64,000 bases of DNA from Maridesulfovibrio sp. (GCF_963666665.1 NZ_OY762999.1:1927501-1991500), one strand, 5' to 3'; counted from the stretch's first letter, positions 43,073 through 52,415 are shown. Made by a program: numbers and translations. The notes: a model not told the origin generated them from the letters alone.

Positions 43073-43593
43073 TGAAATCAGTAATCTTATACATATTCTC
43101 AGGTCTGCCCGGATCAGGTAAAAGTACTCTGGCTCAAGGTTTAAGCTCTGAATTAAAATGTGCCTATCTCAGGATAGATACGATTGAACAGGCAATACGA
43201 GACCTCTGCGAGTTCAAAGTAGAAGGCGAAGGGTATCGCCTTGCTTATCGGGTTGCTTCAGATAACCTTAAATGCGGTATCAGCGTGGTTTCCGATTCCT
43301 GCAACCCCATAGAATTAACCCGCACAGAATGGAAGGACGTTGCCGTAAATGCCGGTGTTAAGTTTATTAATATTGAAGTTGTTTGTTCTGACAAGGCCGA
43401 GCATAAAGAACGAGTCGAAAAAAGGACTTCATCCGTGGCAGGATTAAAGCTACCTACTTGGGAACAGGTGGAGCAACGCGATTATCACGCTTGGAAGTCG
43501 GAAAGAATTGTGATGGACACGGCTGGTAAAACCGAGACAACATGCCTTCAAGAGCTGATCTCTTCAATCAATGAGTGGAACAAAAGGATTTAA
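43072..43593 (+). CDS. P-loop ATPase / small-molecule kinase-like protein
   Basis: A 173-residue P-loop protein of the zeta-toxin/chloramphenicol-phosphotransferase-like AAA_33 type: GLPGSGKSTLAQGL (Walker A, residues 11-24), RIDTIEQAIRDL, VVSDSCNPIELTR (Walker B region) and a LID-like HKERVEKRTSS. The substrate is unknown. It begins on the stop of the VOC gene, so the two are coupled. Confidence 0.8.
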   Translation: MKSVILYIFSGLPGSGKSTLAQGLSSELKCAYLRIDTIEQAIRDLCEFKVEGEGYRLAYRVASDNLKCGISVVSDSCNPIELTRTEWKDVAVNAGVKFINIEVVCSDKAEHKERVEKRTSSVAGLKLPTWEQVEQRDYHAWKSERIVMDTAGKTETTCLQELISSINEWNKRI

Positions 43594-43680
43594 GCACCAT
43601 CCACCCTTTACGACAGCCCCACAGTCAGTTATCAGGTGGCTCAACGCAACTAAAAAACATTACATAAATAAAGGAAGCGT

Positions 43681-44868
43681 ATGCTCAATTTTCAGATATT
43701 TATCCCCACTCGCATCGTATTCGGTCCCGGCAAACTTGCAGAACTGGGCACCATGCCTCTGCCCAAAGGCAAAAAAGCAATGGTTGTCATCGGCGAATCC
43801 GGTGCAATGATCAAAAACGGTTACCTCGATAAAGTTCAGGCCCTCCTCGCTAAGCAGGATGTCTCCACCGTGGTTTTCGATAACATCTCTCCCAACCCGA
43901 AATCCGATCAGGTTGACGAGGCTGTAAAAATCGCCCGAGAGAAAGGAATCGACTTCATCGTTGCACTTGGTGGAGGTTCCACTATCGATGCATCCAAAGC
44001 CATCGCTCTTTTGACCACCAACGTAGGCAAATGCTGGGATTACATGCAGTCCGGTTCCGGCGGCGGTGTTAACCCAGAAAATCCGGCAGCACCCCTCATC
44101 GCCATCCCCACCACAGCGGGAACAGGCACGGAAGCGGACCAGTGGGCAGTGATCAGCAAATCCGACGGCATTGAAAAAATCAGCCTCGGTAATGATTCCA
44201 CCTTCCCGACTATTTCCATCGTTGACCCGGAACTCATGGTCAGTGTGCCTCCGCGCACAACTGCCTACACAGGTATCGACACATTTTTCCATGCTGTGGA
44301 GACCTTCCTTTCCACCGCTCACCAGCCTATGAGCGACATGCTGGCCCTCGAAGCTGTCCACCTGAGCAGCCATTACCTGCCCATGGCAATTGCCGAAGGT
44401 GACAACATCGAAGCCCGCACAGTCATGGCATGGTCCAGCACCGCCGCAGGTATGTGCGAGACCCTTTCCCGCTGCATTTCCCAGCATGCACTTGAACATG
44501 CCCTGAGCGCAAAATACCCCGAATTACCGCACGGCCTCGGCCTTGCCAAGCTTTCCGTACCCTATTTCAAGCGCCTGGTCCCGGAAAGTCCGGAACGTTT
44601 CGAAGATCTAGCCATGGCTATGGGTTACGATACCCAGCAGTTTGACGAGAATATGCGCTCAACCGTCTTCCTTGAAGGACTTCGCTCCCTGCTCGAACGG
44701 ACCGGATTCAACGAAGAATCGCTCAAAGATTACGGTGCAAAAGAAGAAGATGTTGCCGAACTGGTGGATATCGCCGAGCAGACTATGGGCAAGCTTTTCG
44801 AGTTCACCCCCGCGAAGATGGAACGTGAAGACCTTGAATGCATCATGTCCGAAGCTATTGCAGGTTAA
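43681..44868 (+). CDS. Iron-containing alcohol dehydrogenase
   Basis: A 395-residue Fe-dependent alcohol dehydrogenase. The cofactor region is GGGSTIDASKAIALL and PTTAGTGTEADQW, and the iron ligands lie in GIDTFFHAVE (Asp, His) and QHALEHALSAKYPELPHG (His, His). Such enzymes give Desulfovibrio growth on short alcohols. AAGGAAG precedes the ATG. The gene is alone between an 87-bp gap and a terminator. Confidence 0.93.
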   Translation: MLNFQIFIPTRIVFGPGKLAELGTMPLPKGKKAMVVIGESGAMIKNGYLDKVQALLAKQDVSTVVFDNISPNPKSDQVDEAVKIAREKGIDFIVALGGGSTIDASKAIALLTTNVGKCWDYMQSGSGGGVNPENPAAPLIAIPTTAGTGTEADQWAVISKSDGIEKISLGNDSTFPTISIVDPELMVSVPPRTTAYTGIDTFFHAVETFLSTAHQPMSDMLALEAVHLSSHYLPMAIAEGDNIEARTVMAWSSTAAGMCETLSRCISQHALEHALSAKYPELPHGLGLAKLSVPYFKRLVPESPERFEDLAMAMGYDTQQFDENMRSTVFLEGLRSLLERTGFNEESLKDYGAKEEDVAELVDIAEQTMGKLFEFTPAKMEREDLECIMSEAIAG

Positions 44869-44904
44869 ATATAATTAACTTCGAGCTGCTAGACTTGATT
44901 ATTA

Positions 44905-44936
44905 AAGGGGGAACTCAATCTGTGGGTTCCCCTTAA
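44905..44936 (+). terminator. Terminator after the alcohol dehydrogenase gene
   Basis: AAGGGGGAAC pairs with GGTTCCCCTT, followed by AATTTC. The T-run is weak. Confidence 0.6.
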
Positions 44937-44954
44937 TTTCGAAAAAACTGCTAA

Positions 44955-44982
44955 TTGACATTGTAGTGTGCTCTTTTATAAG
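44955..44982 (+). promoter_or_regulatory. Sigma70 promoter of the AMIN-domain gene
   Basis: A perfect TTGACA (44955-44960), a 16-nt spacer and TATAAG (44977-44982). The start codon is about 70 nt beyond. Confidence 0.65.
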
Positions 44983-45059
44983 TATAACTACAGACAATTA
45001 AAGAATTTTGGCATATTTCAAAGTGTTGGTAGCTGGGGATCGGAGGAAATTACCGCACA

Positions 45060-45956
45060 ATGACTAAAAAGCAGAAAAGAATAATTCAGTGCCCGTTTTG
45101 TGACAGCAACCGCTTGTATTTCAGGCGGGGGCTGGTTTCTGACGTGCTAATTTCACTGCTCGTACCGGTCAGGTCCTACACCTGTGGTTCGTGCAGTCGC
45201 AGTTTTCGCCGCTATGGCAACTACTTCACCAGCAAGCAGGCTCTGATCCATATTTTCGGAGCATTGGCAATCCTCGCCTTTATGAACCCGCAATTGCTCT
45301 TACCTGAAAGCTGGCTGCTTAAAGAGGACTCAAAAGTCGCGGAACAATCCGAACAGGCTGAAATTGAACTCATTGAAGCCGAACCGGAAAACGAACTTCC
45401 CCTGCTCTCCATGGCTATTGCCAATGCGACCAACAGCAGTGTCGCGATTGAAAATGGAACTATTGCGATCCCAACTGATAACGGCACTGCCAATGAAATG
45501 CATGGCAATGGAACAGAGACCAATGCCACGCAAACTAATTCCACTTCAAAAACCATTCTGGCCTTCAACGGTACGGACGTAAGCAATGCTACGACTGTAG
45601 AGAATGTTGATGCGAAAGAGCCGGAAGGCACAAAGCACGGCTTGCAGGAAGGCAAGCTCAAATCAATCTATTTCAAAGAAGTGGACAGCAAAACCAGAAT
45701 CAGCCTTGATCTCGGCGGCTCGCCCTTGTCTTACACATCGTTTTTCCTGAAAGATCCCAACCGCCTTGTGGTCGACATCCAAGGCAAGTGGGATTACTTC
45801 GGACCCACCGTGCTCAAGCCGGAAAACCCGATCTTCTCACGCTTCAGGATCGGCATCTACGATGACAAAATCCGCATGGTCATGGACCTCAAGGGCCAGA
45901 CCCCGGCCCCGGTCATCAACAAGACTGCCAGCGGACTTGATATTGATGTGAAGTAG
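45060..45956 (+). CDS. Zinc-ribbon/transmembrane/AMIN-domain protein with sequon-rich linker
   Basis: A 298-residue protein with unusual layout. Residues 10-50 form a cytoplasmic zinc ribbon (CPFC ... CGSC). One membrane helix follows (ALIHIFGALAILAFM). The acidic linker is rich in Asn/Thr, with nine N-x-S/T sequons in about 65 residues. A C-terminal AMIN domain (about 205-298) has KSIYFKEVDSKTRISLDLGG, PNRLVVDIQGKW and FSRFRIGIYDDKIRMVMDL. AMIN domains bind peptidoglycan or secretion channels in the periplasm. It is monocistronic. GGAGG lies about 11 nt before the ATG. Confidence 0.8.
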   Translation: MTKKQKRIIQCPFCDSNRLYFRRGLVSDVLISLLVPVRSYTCGSCSRSFRRYGNYFTSKQALIHIFGALAILAFMNPQLLLPESWLLKEDSKVAEQSEQAEIELIEAEPENELPLLSMAIANATNSSVAIENGTIAIPTDNGTANEMHGNGTETNATQTNSTSKTILAFNGTDVSNATTVENVDAKEPEGTKHGLQEGKLKSIYFKEVDSKTRISLDLGGSPLSYTSFFLKDPNRLVVDIQGKWDYFGPTVLKPENPIFSRFRIGIYDDKIRMVMDLKGQTPAPVINKTASGLDIDVK

Positions 45957-45980
45957 AATTTAGATATAAAGGATGAAGAC

Positions 45981-46020
45981 AAATCCCCCGCAGCCAGATA
46001 GTTGCGGGGGATTCTATTTT
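45981..46020 (+). terminator. Terminator after the AMIN-domain gene
   Basis: AATCCCCCGCA pairs with TGCGGGGGATT, followed by CTATTTT. Confidence 0.85.
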
Positions 46021-46116
46021 CTTAAGCTTACAAAAGAAATGGATTGAACGATTCTGCCATGTCGCGTTAGACTCACCGACAATTGATAATCCTAAATCCT
46101 TAAACGGAGATCAAAC

Positions 46117-46776
46117 ATGACCAACCCGATTATCGAAGAACTTACCTGCCGTTATACCTGCAAAAAATACGATTCATCCAGACGCATTCCAGCTGATAAA
46201 ATAGCTGTGATTAAAGATGCCCTGCGTATGTCACCATCATCCGTAAATTCTCAGCCTTGGAAATTCATCGTCCTTGAAAGTGATTCCGCCAAGCAGCGTT
46301 TCCATGGCACTTTTGCCAATAAATTCCAATTTAACCAGCCCCACGCAACTGAAGCATCCCATATAATTCTATTTGCTTACAATCCGTACTTCACAAAAGA
46401 ACAATACCAAAAAGTGGTAGATGCCGAAGTTAAATCAGGCCATCTGCCAGCTGCTAAGCATGACGAAATGATGGAGAAAGGAATGTTCTTTGCCGGCCTG
46501 AACACTGACGAAACAGGATACAACGGCTGCTGGACCAAGGCCCAGACCTATCTCGCTTTGGGTAATACCCTACACACTGTTGCACGGCTTGGAATTGATT
46601 CCACTCCCATGGAGGGTGTTGATTCTGAACTTATCGGTAAAATATTCAAGGAAGAACTCGGCGGATACGTATGCGAAACAGCATTGGCGCTGGGGTATCA
46701 TCTGAAAAACGGTGACTACAACCACGGACAGCCTAAAGCGCGGCTTCCGCTGGAAGATGTCGTAACAGTTTTATAA
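46117..46776 (+). CDS. NAD(P)H nitroreductase (NfsB-like)
   Basis: A 219-residue FMN nitroreductase. RYTCKKYDSSRRIP and RMSPSSVNSQPWKFIVLE bind FMN in this family; HTVARLGIDSTPMEGVD and LGYHLKNGDYN complete the fold. Length and motifs fit the oxygen-insensitive NfsB group, which reduces quinones and nitro compounds. It stands alone, converging with the M24 peptidase gene. Confidence 0.9.
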   Translation: MTNPIIEELTCRYTCKKYDSSRRIPADKIAVIKDALRMSPSSVNSQPWKFIVLESDSAKQRFHGTFANKFQFNQPHATEASHIILFAYNPYFTKEQYQKVVDAEVKSGHLPAAKHDEMMEKGMFFAGLNTDETGYNGCWTKAQTYLALGNTLHTVARLGIDSTPMEGVDSELIGKIFKEELGGYVCETALALGYHLKNGDYNHGQPKARLPLEDVVTVL

Positions 46777-46825
46777 AAAAAGGTTGCGCAGGCTGTAAAA
46801 CAACCTGCGCAACCTTTTATTTTTC
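46775..46825. terminator. Bidirectional terminator between nitroreductase and M24 peptidase genes
   Basis: AAAGGTTGCGCAGG pairs with CCTGCGCAACCTTT (14 bp), with A and T runs on both sides. It serves both converging genes. Confidence 0.92.
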
Positions 46826-46835
46826 AGCCCAGCAG

Positions 46836-48065
46836 TTACTCAATGCAAATGATATCATAATCATCTCCGGTAAGGCACTCTGCACCGTCAGCAGTAACTT
46901 CGAAAGTGTTTTCCACCCCGACCATACCTATTCCGGGGATACCCTGCTTCGGCTCAAGGGCGAAAACCATGCCTTCTTCAATGGGAATATCAAATCCCTT
47001 GGCAATGGGCGGGAAGCCGTCCACGGTCAGGCCGATACCATGCCCGATAAAGGGGACCTTGCATTCACCAATGCCCATGAATCCTTCCAAGAATCCCTCT
47101 TTCTCAGCTTGCGCCATAACCTTGGCGTAAACATCGCTGACAAGATTTCCGGGATAAAGGAGATCTGCGGCCATAGCCTGCATATCCTGACAAAAATACT
47201 GTGCATCCAGAACTTCCTTAGGAATGGAGCTTTTAGGACCGGACCAGTAAACCTGTGTCTTATCAGTATGATACCCTTCCATGACAAATCCGCAGTCAAC
47301 TGAAAGAGGCGCACCTTTTTCCCAGAATTTATCGCCGCTACCCATAAACGGGGAAACCGGATGAACTCCGCGCAACCCAAGCGGACCATTGAAGGAACTG
47401 GGATAAATACCGGAATCACCAGCAGAAATATGACCGAGGAAAATTTCCTCGTTGAAAGTCTGCATGCGCATGTGCCCCTCATGACCAAGCTCAAAAAAGA
47501 TATTCCAAAGATACTTTGCTATCTCCAGTTCGCTCATTCCTGTCTCGATTAATTCCGGCAACACCTCAAACAGCGCGGTGTGATGCAGGTGCCCCACTTC
47601 GCGCATGATTTCCAGTTCCCACTCGGATTTCACAGCACGGGACAAGGCCAAGACCATATCTCCGGGAACAAATTTATATTCGGACATGCGGGAAGTAAGC
47701 ATTTCCCCAAGCTGCCATGTAAGCCCTGCAGTCTCCGCGCCCATAACCTCGGTCAGCGGCTGACCCAACTCTTTGGCAAGGGGGGCGAGGTCTTTAAAAG
47801 ACCTGAAACTCACGATATTCTTGATGGAACTTTCAATATTTGCACGGTCGCAGGATTTGCGGACAAAAAGAACAGGCTCTCCTTCCAGCGGAAGCCATAC
47901 TGCGCCGTTGACAAATGAGCCTGAGAGGTAATAAATCTGCAAACGCGAAAAGCAGAGCATGCCCCCAGCTTGAGGAGCTACTTCGGGCAGGAAGCGACGG
48001 CATTTTGCCCAGCGGGCTTCAAGTTCACTGCGCGGAACAACGACATTGGATTCCAGATCAGACAT
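46836..48065 (-). CDS. M24 family metallopeptidase (Xaa-Pro aminopeptidase-like)
   Basis: A 409-residue creatinase/prolidase-fold protein. The N-terminal domain (1-165) is followed by the catalytic domain with metal ligands in SVDCGFVMEGYHTDKTQ (Asp, Asp), FIGHGIGL (His), and FALEPKQGIPGIGMVGVENTF (Glu, Glu). It probably removes N-terminal residues before proline from peptides in the cytoplasm. AAGGAG precedes the ATG. Confidence 0.9.
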   Translation of the reverse strand: MSDLESNVVVPRSELEARWAKCRRFLPEVAPQAGGMLCFSRLQIYYLSGSFVNGAVWLPLEGEPVLFVRKSCDRANIESSIKNIVSFRSFKDLAPLAKELGQPLTEVMGAETAGLTWQLGEMLTSRMSEYKFVPGDMVLALSRAVKSEWELEIMREVGHLHHTALFEVLPELIETGMSELEIAKYLWNIFFELGHEGHMRMQTFNEEIFLGHISAGDSGIYPSSFNGPLGLRGVHPVSPFMGSGDKFWEKGAPLSVDCGFVMEGYHTDKTQVYWSGPKSSIPKEVLDAQYFCQDMQAMAADLLYPGNLVSDVYAKVMAQAEKEGFLEGFMGIGECKVPFIGHGIGLTVDGFPPIAKGFDIPIEEGMVFALEPKQGIPGIGMVGVENTFEVTADGAECLTGDDYDIICIE

Positions 48066-48186
48066 GAGTTATACTCCTTGGATGTATCGGATTCATATAA
48101 ATAAGGATTCGTGGAAAAGAGAGCTTTGCAAGTAATCGGGCTTTACTGTAGCATGCTGAAATCAATTACCTTGGAGAGATCAAAAT

Positions 48187-48609
48187 ATGCTTATAGTTGA
48201 CGAAAAAAAGTTAGCCGCACTTCTTGACGAGGTCAAGGTAATAGCCGTAATCGGCGCGGTGGATAAACCAGGACGCCCTGTTGACCGAGTCTGCCGTTAT
48301 ATGATTGATGCCGGCTATGAAATCATCCCCGTTCATCCCAAAAGGGAGAATGTCTGGGGACTTAAGACATACAAGTCCGTCAAAGATATCCCCGTTGCGG
48401 TTGATCTCGTTAACTTATTCAGGGCTTCCGAGTTCTGCGCGGACCACGCCAGAGAAGTACTGGAGCTTGAAACTCTGCCCAAATGTTTCTGGATGCAGCA
48501 AGATATTTTCAGCCCCGAAGCACGCGAACTGTTCTCCGGCAAAGACATCACCGTAATCGAAGACCGTTGCATAATGGTTGACCATAAAAATTTAGCAGGC
48601 AATAAATAA
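48187..48609 (+). CDS. CoA-binding domain protein (YccU-like)
   Basis: A 140-residue Rossmann-fold protein of the CoA_binding_2 family: VKVIAVIGAVDKPGRPVDRVCRYMIDAGYEIIPVHP, then KTYKSVKDIP, VDLVNLFRA and KCFWMQQDIF. It has no known enzyme activity; CoA or NAD binding is expected. The stop overlaps the YkgJ start by TAATG, so this pair is coupled. Confidence 0.88.
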   Translation: MLIVDEKKLAALLDEVKVIAVIGAVDKPGRPVDRVCRYMIDAGYEIIPVHPKRENVWGLKTYKSVKDIPVAVDLVNLFRASEFCADHAREVLELETLPKCFWMQQDIFSPEARELFSGKDITVIEDRCIMVDHKNLAGNK

Positions 48610-49046
48610 TGAGCAAGGCTTTTGAATGCCAGATGTGCGGCCACTGCTGCCAAGGCGAAGGCGGTATCATCATGACCGCCAAGGACCGCAATCGTCTCGC
48701 CGATCACCTCGGCATTTCCGAACAGGAATTGATTGAAAAACACAGTGAAACCGTTAATGGAAAAATCCGCCTCCAGTCACGTGAGGACGGATTCTGTGTA
48801 TTTTTCAATGAAGGCTGCGGAGTCCACCCGGGACGCCCGGACATCTGCCGTGCATGGCCCTTTTTCCGTGGCAATCTCATTGATGAGATGAGCTGGGAAA
48901 TGATTCAGGATTACTGTCCCGGCGTGAACAAAGAAGCCGGACACGCTAAGTTTGTTGAAGAAGGCAAGGAATACATCCGCGCCGAAGGACTGCGCCAGCA
49001 TGATCCTGATGTTGCACCCAACGCACTGATTACTGACGAAGATTAA
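48609..49046 (+). CDS. YkgJ family cysteine cluster protein
   Basis: A 145-residue YkgJ protein. The cluster CQMCGHCCQGEGG lies at residues 8-20, with GFCVFFNEGCGVHPGRPDICRAWPFF downstream giving further ligands. It binds zinc or iron-sulfur in family descriptions. Genes on both sides (CoA-binding protein, J-protein 9 nt away) form one operon, hinting at protein or cofactor quality control. Confidence 0.88.
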   Translation: MSKAFECQMCGHCCQGEGGIIMTAKDRNRLADHLGISEQELIEKHSETVNGKIRLQSREDGFCVFFNEGCGVHPGRPDICRAWPFFRGNLIDEMSWEMIQDYCPGVNKEAGHAKFVEEGKEYIRAEGLRQHDPDVAPNALITDED

Positions 49047-49054
49047 TTGCTGCT

Positions 49055-49864
49055 ATGAATACAAGACAGGCACAGAGCATTTTAAAAGTCGGCCCCAATG
49101 CCAGCGAGGAGGACATTAAACGTTCTTTTCGCAAGCTGGCCTTCAGCATGCACCCGGACTTGAACCCCAGCCCTGATGCCGCTAAGAAATTCCGCGAACT
49201 TAATGAAGCGTACGTCTTTCTCAAAAACGTAGCCGGAAACACTGGAGCCGGAAAAGCTTCCGCGGAAAAACGTTCATACACCAGTCAAAAATCGAACTTC
49301 AATTCACATTCAGACCGCAAAACCGCCCGCGAAGGTGCCAATGCCTACCGGGCGCAGCAATCCAAGGCCAAAACCGAAGCCCGCAGCAACGGCACATCCA
49401 ATGCCCAGCAAAGCCGCTACTTTTTCCAGAAGGAAGAAGATGTACTCAAGGATATCCTGAACGATCCTTTTGCGCGGCAGGTATTTGAAGACATCTACAG
49501 CCAGATCAGTAAGGACAAGCCTTTCAGCAAGCCTTCCGCCCCAATCAAGGAACGTAAATTAAACGTCAACTGGGGTGACAAAAGCACATCGGTTGATGTT
49601 TCCGCCGGACTCGGATCAGGAATCAAAAGCTGGTTCAAAGGACAGCTGGACGACGAACAGACTGTCTACTTCCCGGCTTCTGCCCTCCATCCCGGCCGAA
49701 CCGTACGCATCACCCTACAGCAGGGCATCCGCAAGAAAAGCAAAACACTTGAAATTACCCTGCCCCGCGATTTCGTTATCGGACGCCCCATCCGCCTTAA
49801 AGGTCAGGGCCGCAAACTTGGTCCATTCAAAGGCGACCTGTATCTGCGTATAATGGCAAAGTAA
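49055..49864 (+). CDS. J-domain co-chaperone (DnaJ-like)
   Basis: A 269-residue protein. The J-domain occupies residues 4-65, with the HPD motif in FSMHPDLNPS, and KFRELNEAYVFLK. The central part is polar and low-complexity, without the DnaJ zinc fingers. The C-terminal half has VYFPASALHPGRTVRITLQQG and RLKGQGRKLGPFKGDLYLRI, reminiscent of the DnaJ substrate-binding domain. It would stimulate DnaK. It is the last of a three-gene operon. Confidence 0.88.
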   Translation: MNTRQAQSILKVGPNASEEDIKRSFRKLAFSMHPDLNPSPDAAKKFRELNEAYVFLKNVAGNTGAGKASAEKRSYTSQKSNFNSHSDRKTAREGANAYRAQQSKAKTEARSNGTSNAQQSRYFFQKEEDVLKDILNDPFARQVFEDIYSQISKDKPFSKPSAPIKERKLNVNWGDKSTSVDVSAGLGSGIKSWFKGQLDDEQTVYFPASALHPGRTVRITLQQGIRKKSKTLEITLPRDFVIGRPIRLKGQGRKLGPFKGDLYLRIMAK

Positions 49865-50101
49865 TCTTTTAGAGCACTCTCCTTTTCTTTTTTTGAAAAA
49901 AATATATTCCGGCTACATTTTCACTTGTTTTCCTTCGTTTTTTTGACTAGCTCCTATATATAGAACAGAACCGTTACATACTGCCGCCTTAAGGCAGCCG
50001 TTCTTTCGGATACATTTCTGCATCCGGGAAATATACCCTCATTAAAGTTACAGACTTCTGCGGTTCAATAAGTATTTAACAAACAGAAGGGGGCCCCTCT
50101 C

Positions 50102-50740
50102 ATGCTGGCTATTCTTGACTACAAAGCCGGAAACCAAACCAGTGTACAGCGCGCGCTGAACAAACTGGGTATTCCAAACGAAATCACCAATGATAAGGAA
50201 GTGTTGTCCAAAGCAACAGGCATCATCTTCCCCGGTGTAGGAGCTGCCGGTCAGGCTATGGATGAACTAACATCCGGCGGACTGGATGAACTTCTTAAGG
50301 ATCTGGTGCAGCAGAAAAAGCCGCTGCTCGGCATCTGTGTCGGCTGCCAGATACTGCTGGACTACAGCGAAGAAAACGACACTCAGGCTCTTTCCGTTAT
50401 CCCCGGAGAATGCCGCCTTTTCAACCCCTCATGGGAAGATTACGAAGGCGTGCCCATCCGCGTTCCCCACATGGGCTGGAACCAGATTGAGCTGAAACAG
50501 GACTGTATCCTTTTCAAGGATATTGATCCTGATGCACATTTCTATTTTGTACACAGCTACTATCCGGCCCCCGAAGAAAAATTCATCATCGGTGAAACCA
50601 TCTATGGCCGTCCCTTCTGCTCTCTGCACGGTCGTGAAGGACTCTGGGCAGTTCAATTCCACCCGGAAAAGAGCGGACGCCCCGGCCTGCAGCTGCTTTC
50701 CAATTTCTATGAATACTGCAAGGAGGTTTCCGATGCTTAG
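50102..50740 (+). CDS. hisH: Imidazole glycerol phosphate synthase, glutaminase subunit HisH
   Basis: A 212-residue class I glutamine amidotransferase. It has IFPGVGAAGQAMDEL, the nucleophile elbow LLGICVGCQILLD (Cys) and FHPEKSG (His, Glu). It passes ammonia to HisF to make the imidazole ring in histidine synthesis. The 237-nt gap upstream contains small hairpins (CTGCC/GGCAG near 50000; CGGAT/ATCCG near 50018) that may be leader structures. No other his genes are nearby. It overlaps hisF by 8 nt. Confidence 0.93.
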   Translation: MLAILDYKAGNQTSVQRALNKLGIPNEITNDKEVLSKATGIIFPGVGAAGQAMDELTSGGLDELLKDLVQQKKPLLGICVGCQILLDYSEENDTQALSVIPGECRLFNPSWEDYEGVPIRVPHMGWNQIELKQDCILFKDIDPDAHFYFVHSYYPAPEEKFIIGETIYGRPFCSLHGREGLWAVQFHPEKSGRPGLQLLSNFYEYCKEVSDA

Positions 50741-51512
50741 TAAAAGAGTCATCCCCTGCCTCGATGTAAGGAACGGAGTCCTCACCAAGGGCATTAAATT
50801 CAAAGGTAATGTTGACATCGGCGATCCAGTGGAAACCGCCCGTCTCTACTACGAGCAGGGTGCGGATGAAATCGTATTCTACGATATAACCGCATCTTCC
50901 GAAGGTCGCGGAATTTTCCTCGACGTGGTTGAACGCGTTGCTTCCGAAATCTTCATCCCCTTCTCCGTTGGCGGCGGCATTAACTCAGTTCAGGATATGC
51001 GCGACGTACTCCTCGCCGGAGCAGAAAAGGTTTCCGTCAACTCCGGTGCGGTCAAGAACCCCGATATCATCAGCGAAGGAGCCGCTGCATTCGGTTCCCA
51101 GTGCATAGTGCTCGGCATGGATGTAAAACGCGTTGAAAAATCTGAAAATATTCCTTCCGGTTTCGAGATCGTCATCAACGGCGGTCGCAAATACATGGGC
51201 ATTGATGCCCTCGAATGGGCCAAGACCGGAGAATCTCTCGGTGCAGGTGAAATCTGCCTCAACTCAATTGATGCCGACGGCGTAAAAACAGGCTACGATC
51301 TTGAGCTGACCCGTCTGGTAGCCGAAAGCGTCCAGATTCCCGTTATCGCATCCGGTGGCGCAGGTAACCCGCAGCACATGGTAGAGGCCGTTACCGAAGG
51401 CCGCGCCACTGCCGCGCTTATCGCCTCCATCGTCCACTACGGCGATTACACCATCCCGCAACTCAAAGAATACATGGCTGCTCAGGGCGTACGCGTTCGC
51501 AATAGCTGGTAA
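50733..51512 (+). CDS. hisF: Imidazole glycerol phosphate synthase, cyclase subunit HisF
   Basis: A 259-residue TIM barrel with KRVIPCLDVRNGVLTKGIKF (catalytic Asp in CLDV), ADEIVFYDITAS, PFSVGGGI and VIASGGAGN. Together with HisH it forms the bienzyme complex. ATG 50733 follows AAGGAGG and overlaps the hisH end; a longer frame from 50523 lies inside hisH. Confidence 0.95.
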   Translation: MLSKRVIPCLDVRNGVLTKGIKFKGNVDIGDPVETARLYYEQGADEIVFYDITASSEGRGIFLDVVERVASEIFIPFSVGGGINSVQDMRDVLLAGAEKVSVNSGAVKNPDIISEGAAAFGSQCIVLGMDVKRVEKSENIPSGFEIVINGGRKYMGIDALEWAKTGESLGAGEICLNSIDADGVKTGYDLELTRLVAESVQIPVIASGGAGNPQHMVEAVTEGRATAALIASIVHYGDYTIPQLKEYMAAQGVRVRNSW

Positions 51513-51537
51513 TTTTAAATAACTAACCTAAGTTTTG

Positions 51538-51572
51538 AAAAGAGGCGTTGATGGCAACATCAACGCCTCTTC
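51538..51572 (+). terminator. Terminator after hisHF
   Basis: AAGAGGCGTTGATG pairs with CATCAACGCCTCTT (14 bp). The T-run is modest. Confidence 0.85.
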
Positions 51573-51759
51573 ACTTTCACTGTGCAAATGTATGAGGACA
51601 ATCAGAATGTCTTGCTTTTTTATTACACTTCTAATAAAGGCCTTATCGGCTTTTTTTATACCGTGAAATCAGTTTCATATGACAAACAAAGTACTGTTCT
51701 ATCCTTCTCCGCTAAGAGAAAGATCTTCTAACACCAACAATTTAATTCTGGAGAAACTA

Positions 51760-52305
51760 ATGAGAAAAGCTATAGTCTTTACTTTACTTCTGGCTTTGGT
51801 TGCAGTGGCAACCCCAGCTTTCGCAACTTCCTCTATCCTAAAACAAGCTGCTGCCGTTTGTGATGCTTCGCTAAATTCCGGTGACGCCGCAGTTGTTAAA
51901 CTTGGATTTGCTAAAAGCTCTGCAAAACCCCAAAATCCATTTGGCGAAAAAGTCTTCGAGAAAAAGTCTGATGGCCAGACACTGATAGTGACAACTGGTG
52001 AAAAATTCAGACAAGCATTTTGTGAATTGTATATCCCTAATGGAAGCGAGGAAGACTACCAGACTATTCGTGCTGAATTGATCAAACTGAATAAAACTGA
52101 AGGCACCAACTATGACAAGACTGTTCAAGGAAAACCTTATCGCGGTGAGATCTGGGGAGACACAGAAACAATGGACAATGGCAACACTTCTGATCTGAAA
52201 CTTGGAGACACCAAACTTGGCTCCCTTTTCATTCAGTTTAGTGCTGTTAAATTCCGTCAGACTCAGGATCGCACAGGGATCATCATTGAAATGATGAAAA
52301 GATAA
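51760..52305 (+). CDS. Exported protein of unknown function
   Basis: A 181-residue exported protein. A signal peptide MRKAIVFTLLLALVAVATPA with cleavage after FA is clear. The mature part has KVFEKKSDGQTLIVTTGEKFRQAFC, WGDTETMDNGNTSDLKL and a C-terminal strand LFIQFSAVKFRQTQDRTGIIIEMMK. Two Cys could form a disulfide. I do not recognise the family. ATG 51760 has GGAG upstream; the longer frame from 51679 adds a non-signal leader. Confidence 0.65.
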   Translation: MRKAIVFTLLLALVAVATPAFATSSILKQAAAVCDASLNSGDAAVVKLGFAKSSAKPQNPFGEKVFEKKSDGQTLIVTTGEKFRQAFCELYIPNGSEEDYQTIRAELIKLNKTEGTNYDKTVQGKPYRGEIWGDTETMDNGNTSDLKLGDTKLGSLFIQFSAVKFRQTQDRTGIIIEMMKR

Positions 52306-52310
52306 AAGAC

Positions 52311-52352
52311 GAAAAAAAGCCCTTGCAGACTTTAATGCTCTGCAAGGGCGAA
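52311..52352 (-). terminator. Terminator between the exported protein gene and the glycosyltransferase gene
   Basis: GCCCTTGCAGA pairs with TCTGCAAGGGC. The A-run on the left gives a T-run on the minus strand, so it best serves the glycosyltransferase gene. Confidence 0.82.
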
Positions 52353-52415
52353 TACAATTCCAGCTTTTTTCAAAAGTATTACAGAAGAAACTCAAAACAC
52401 GAAAAGATGGAACAA

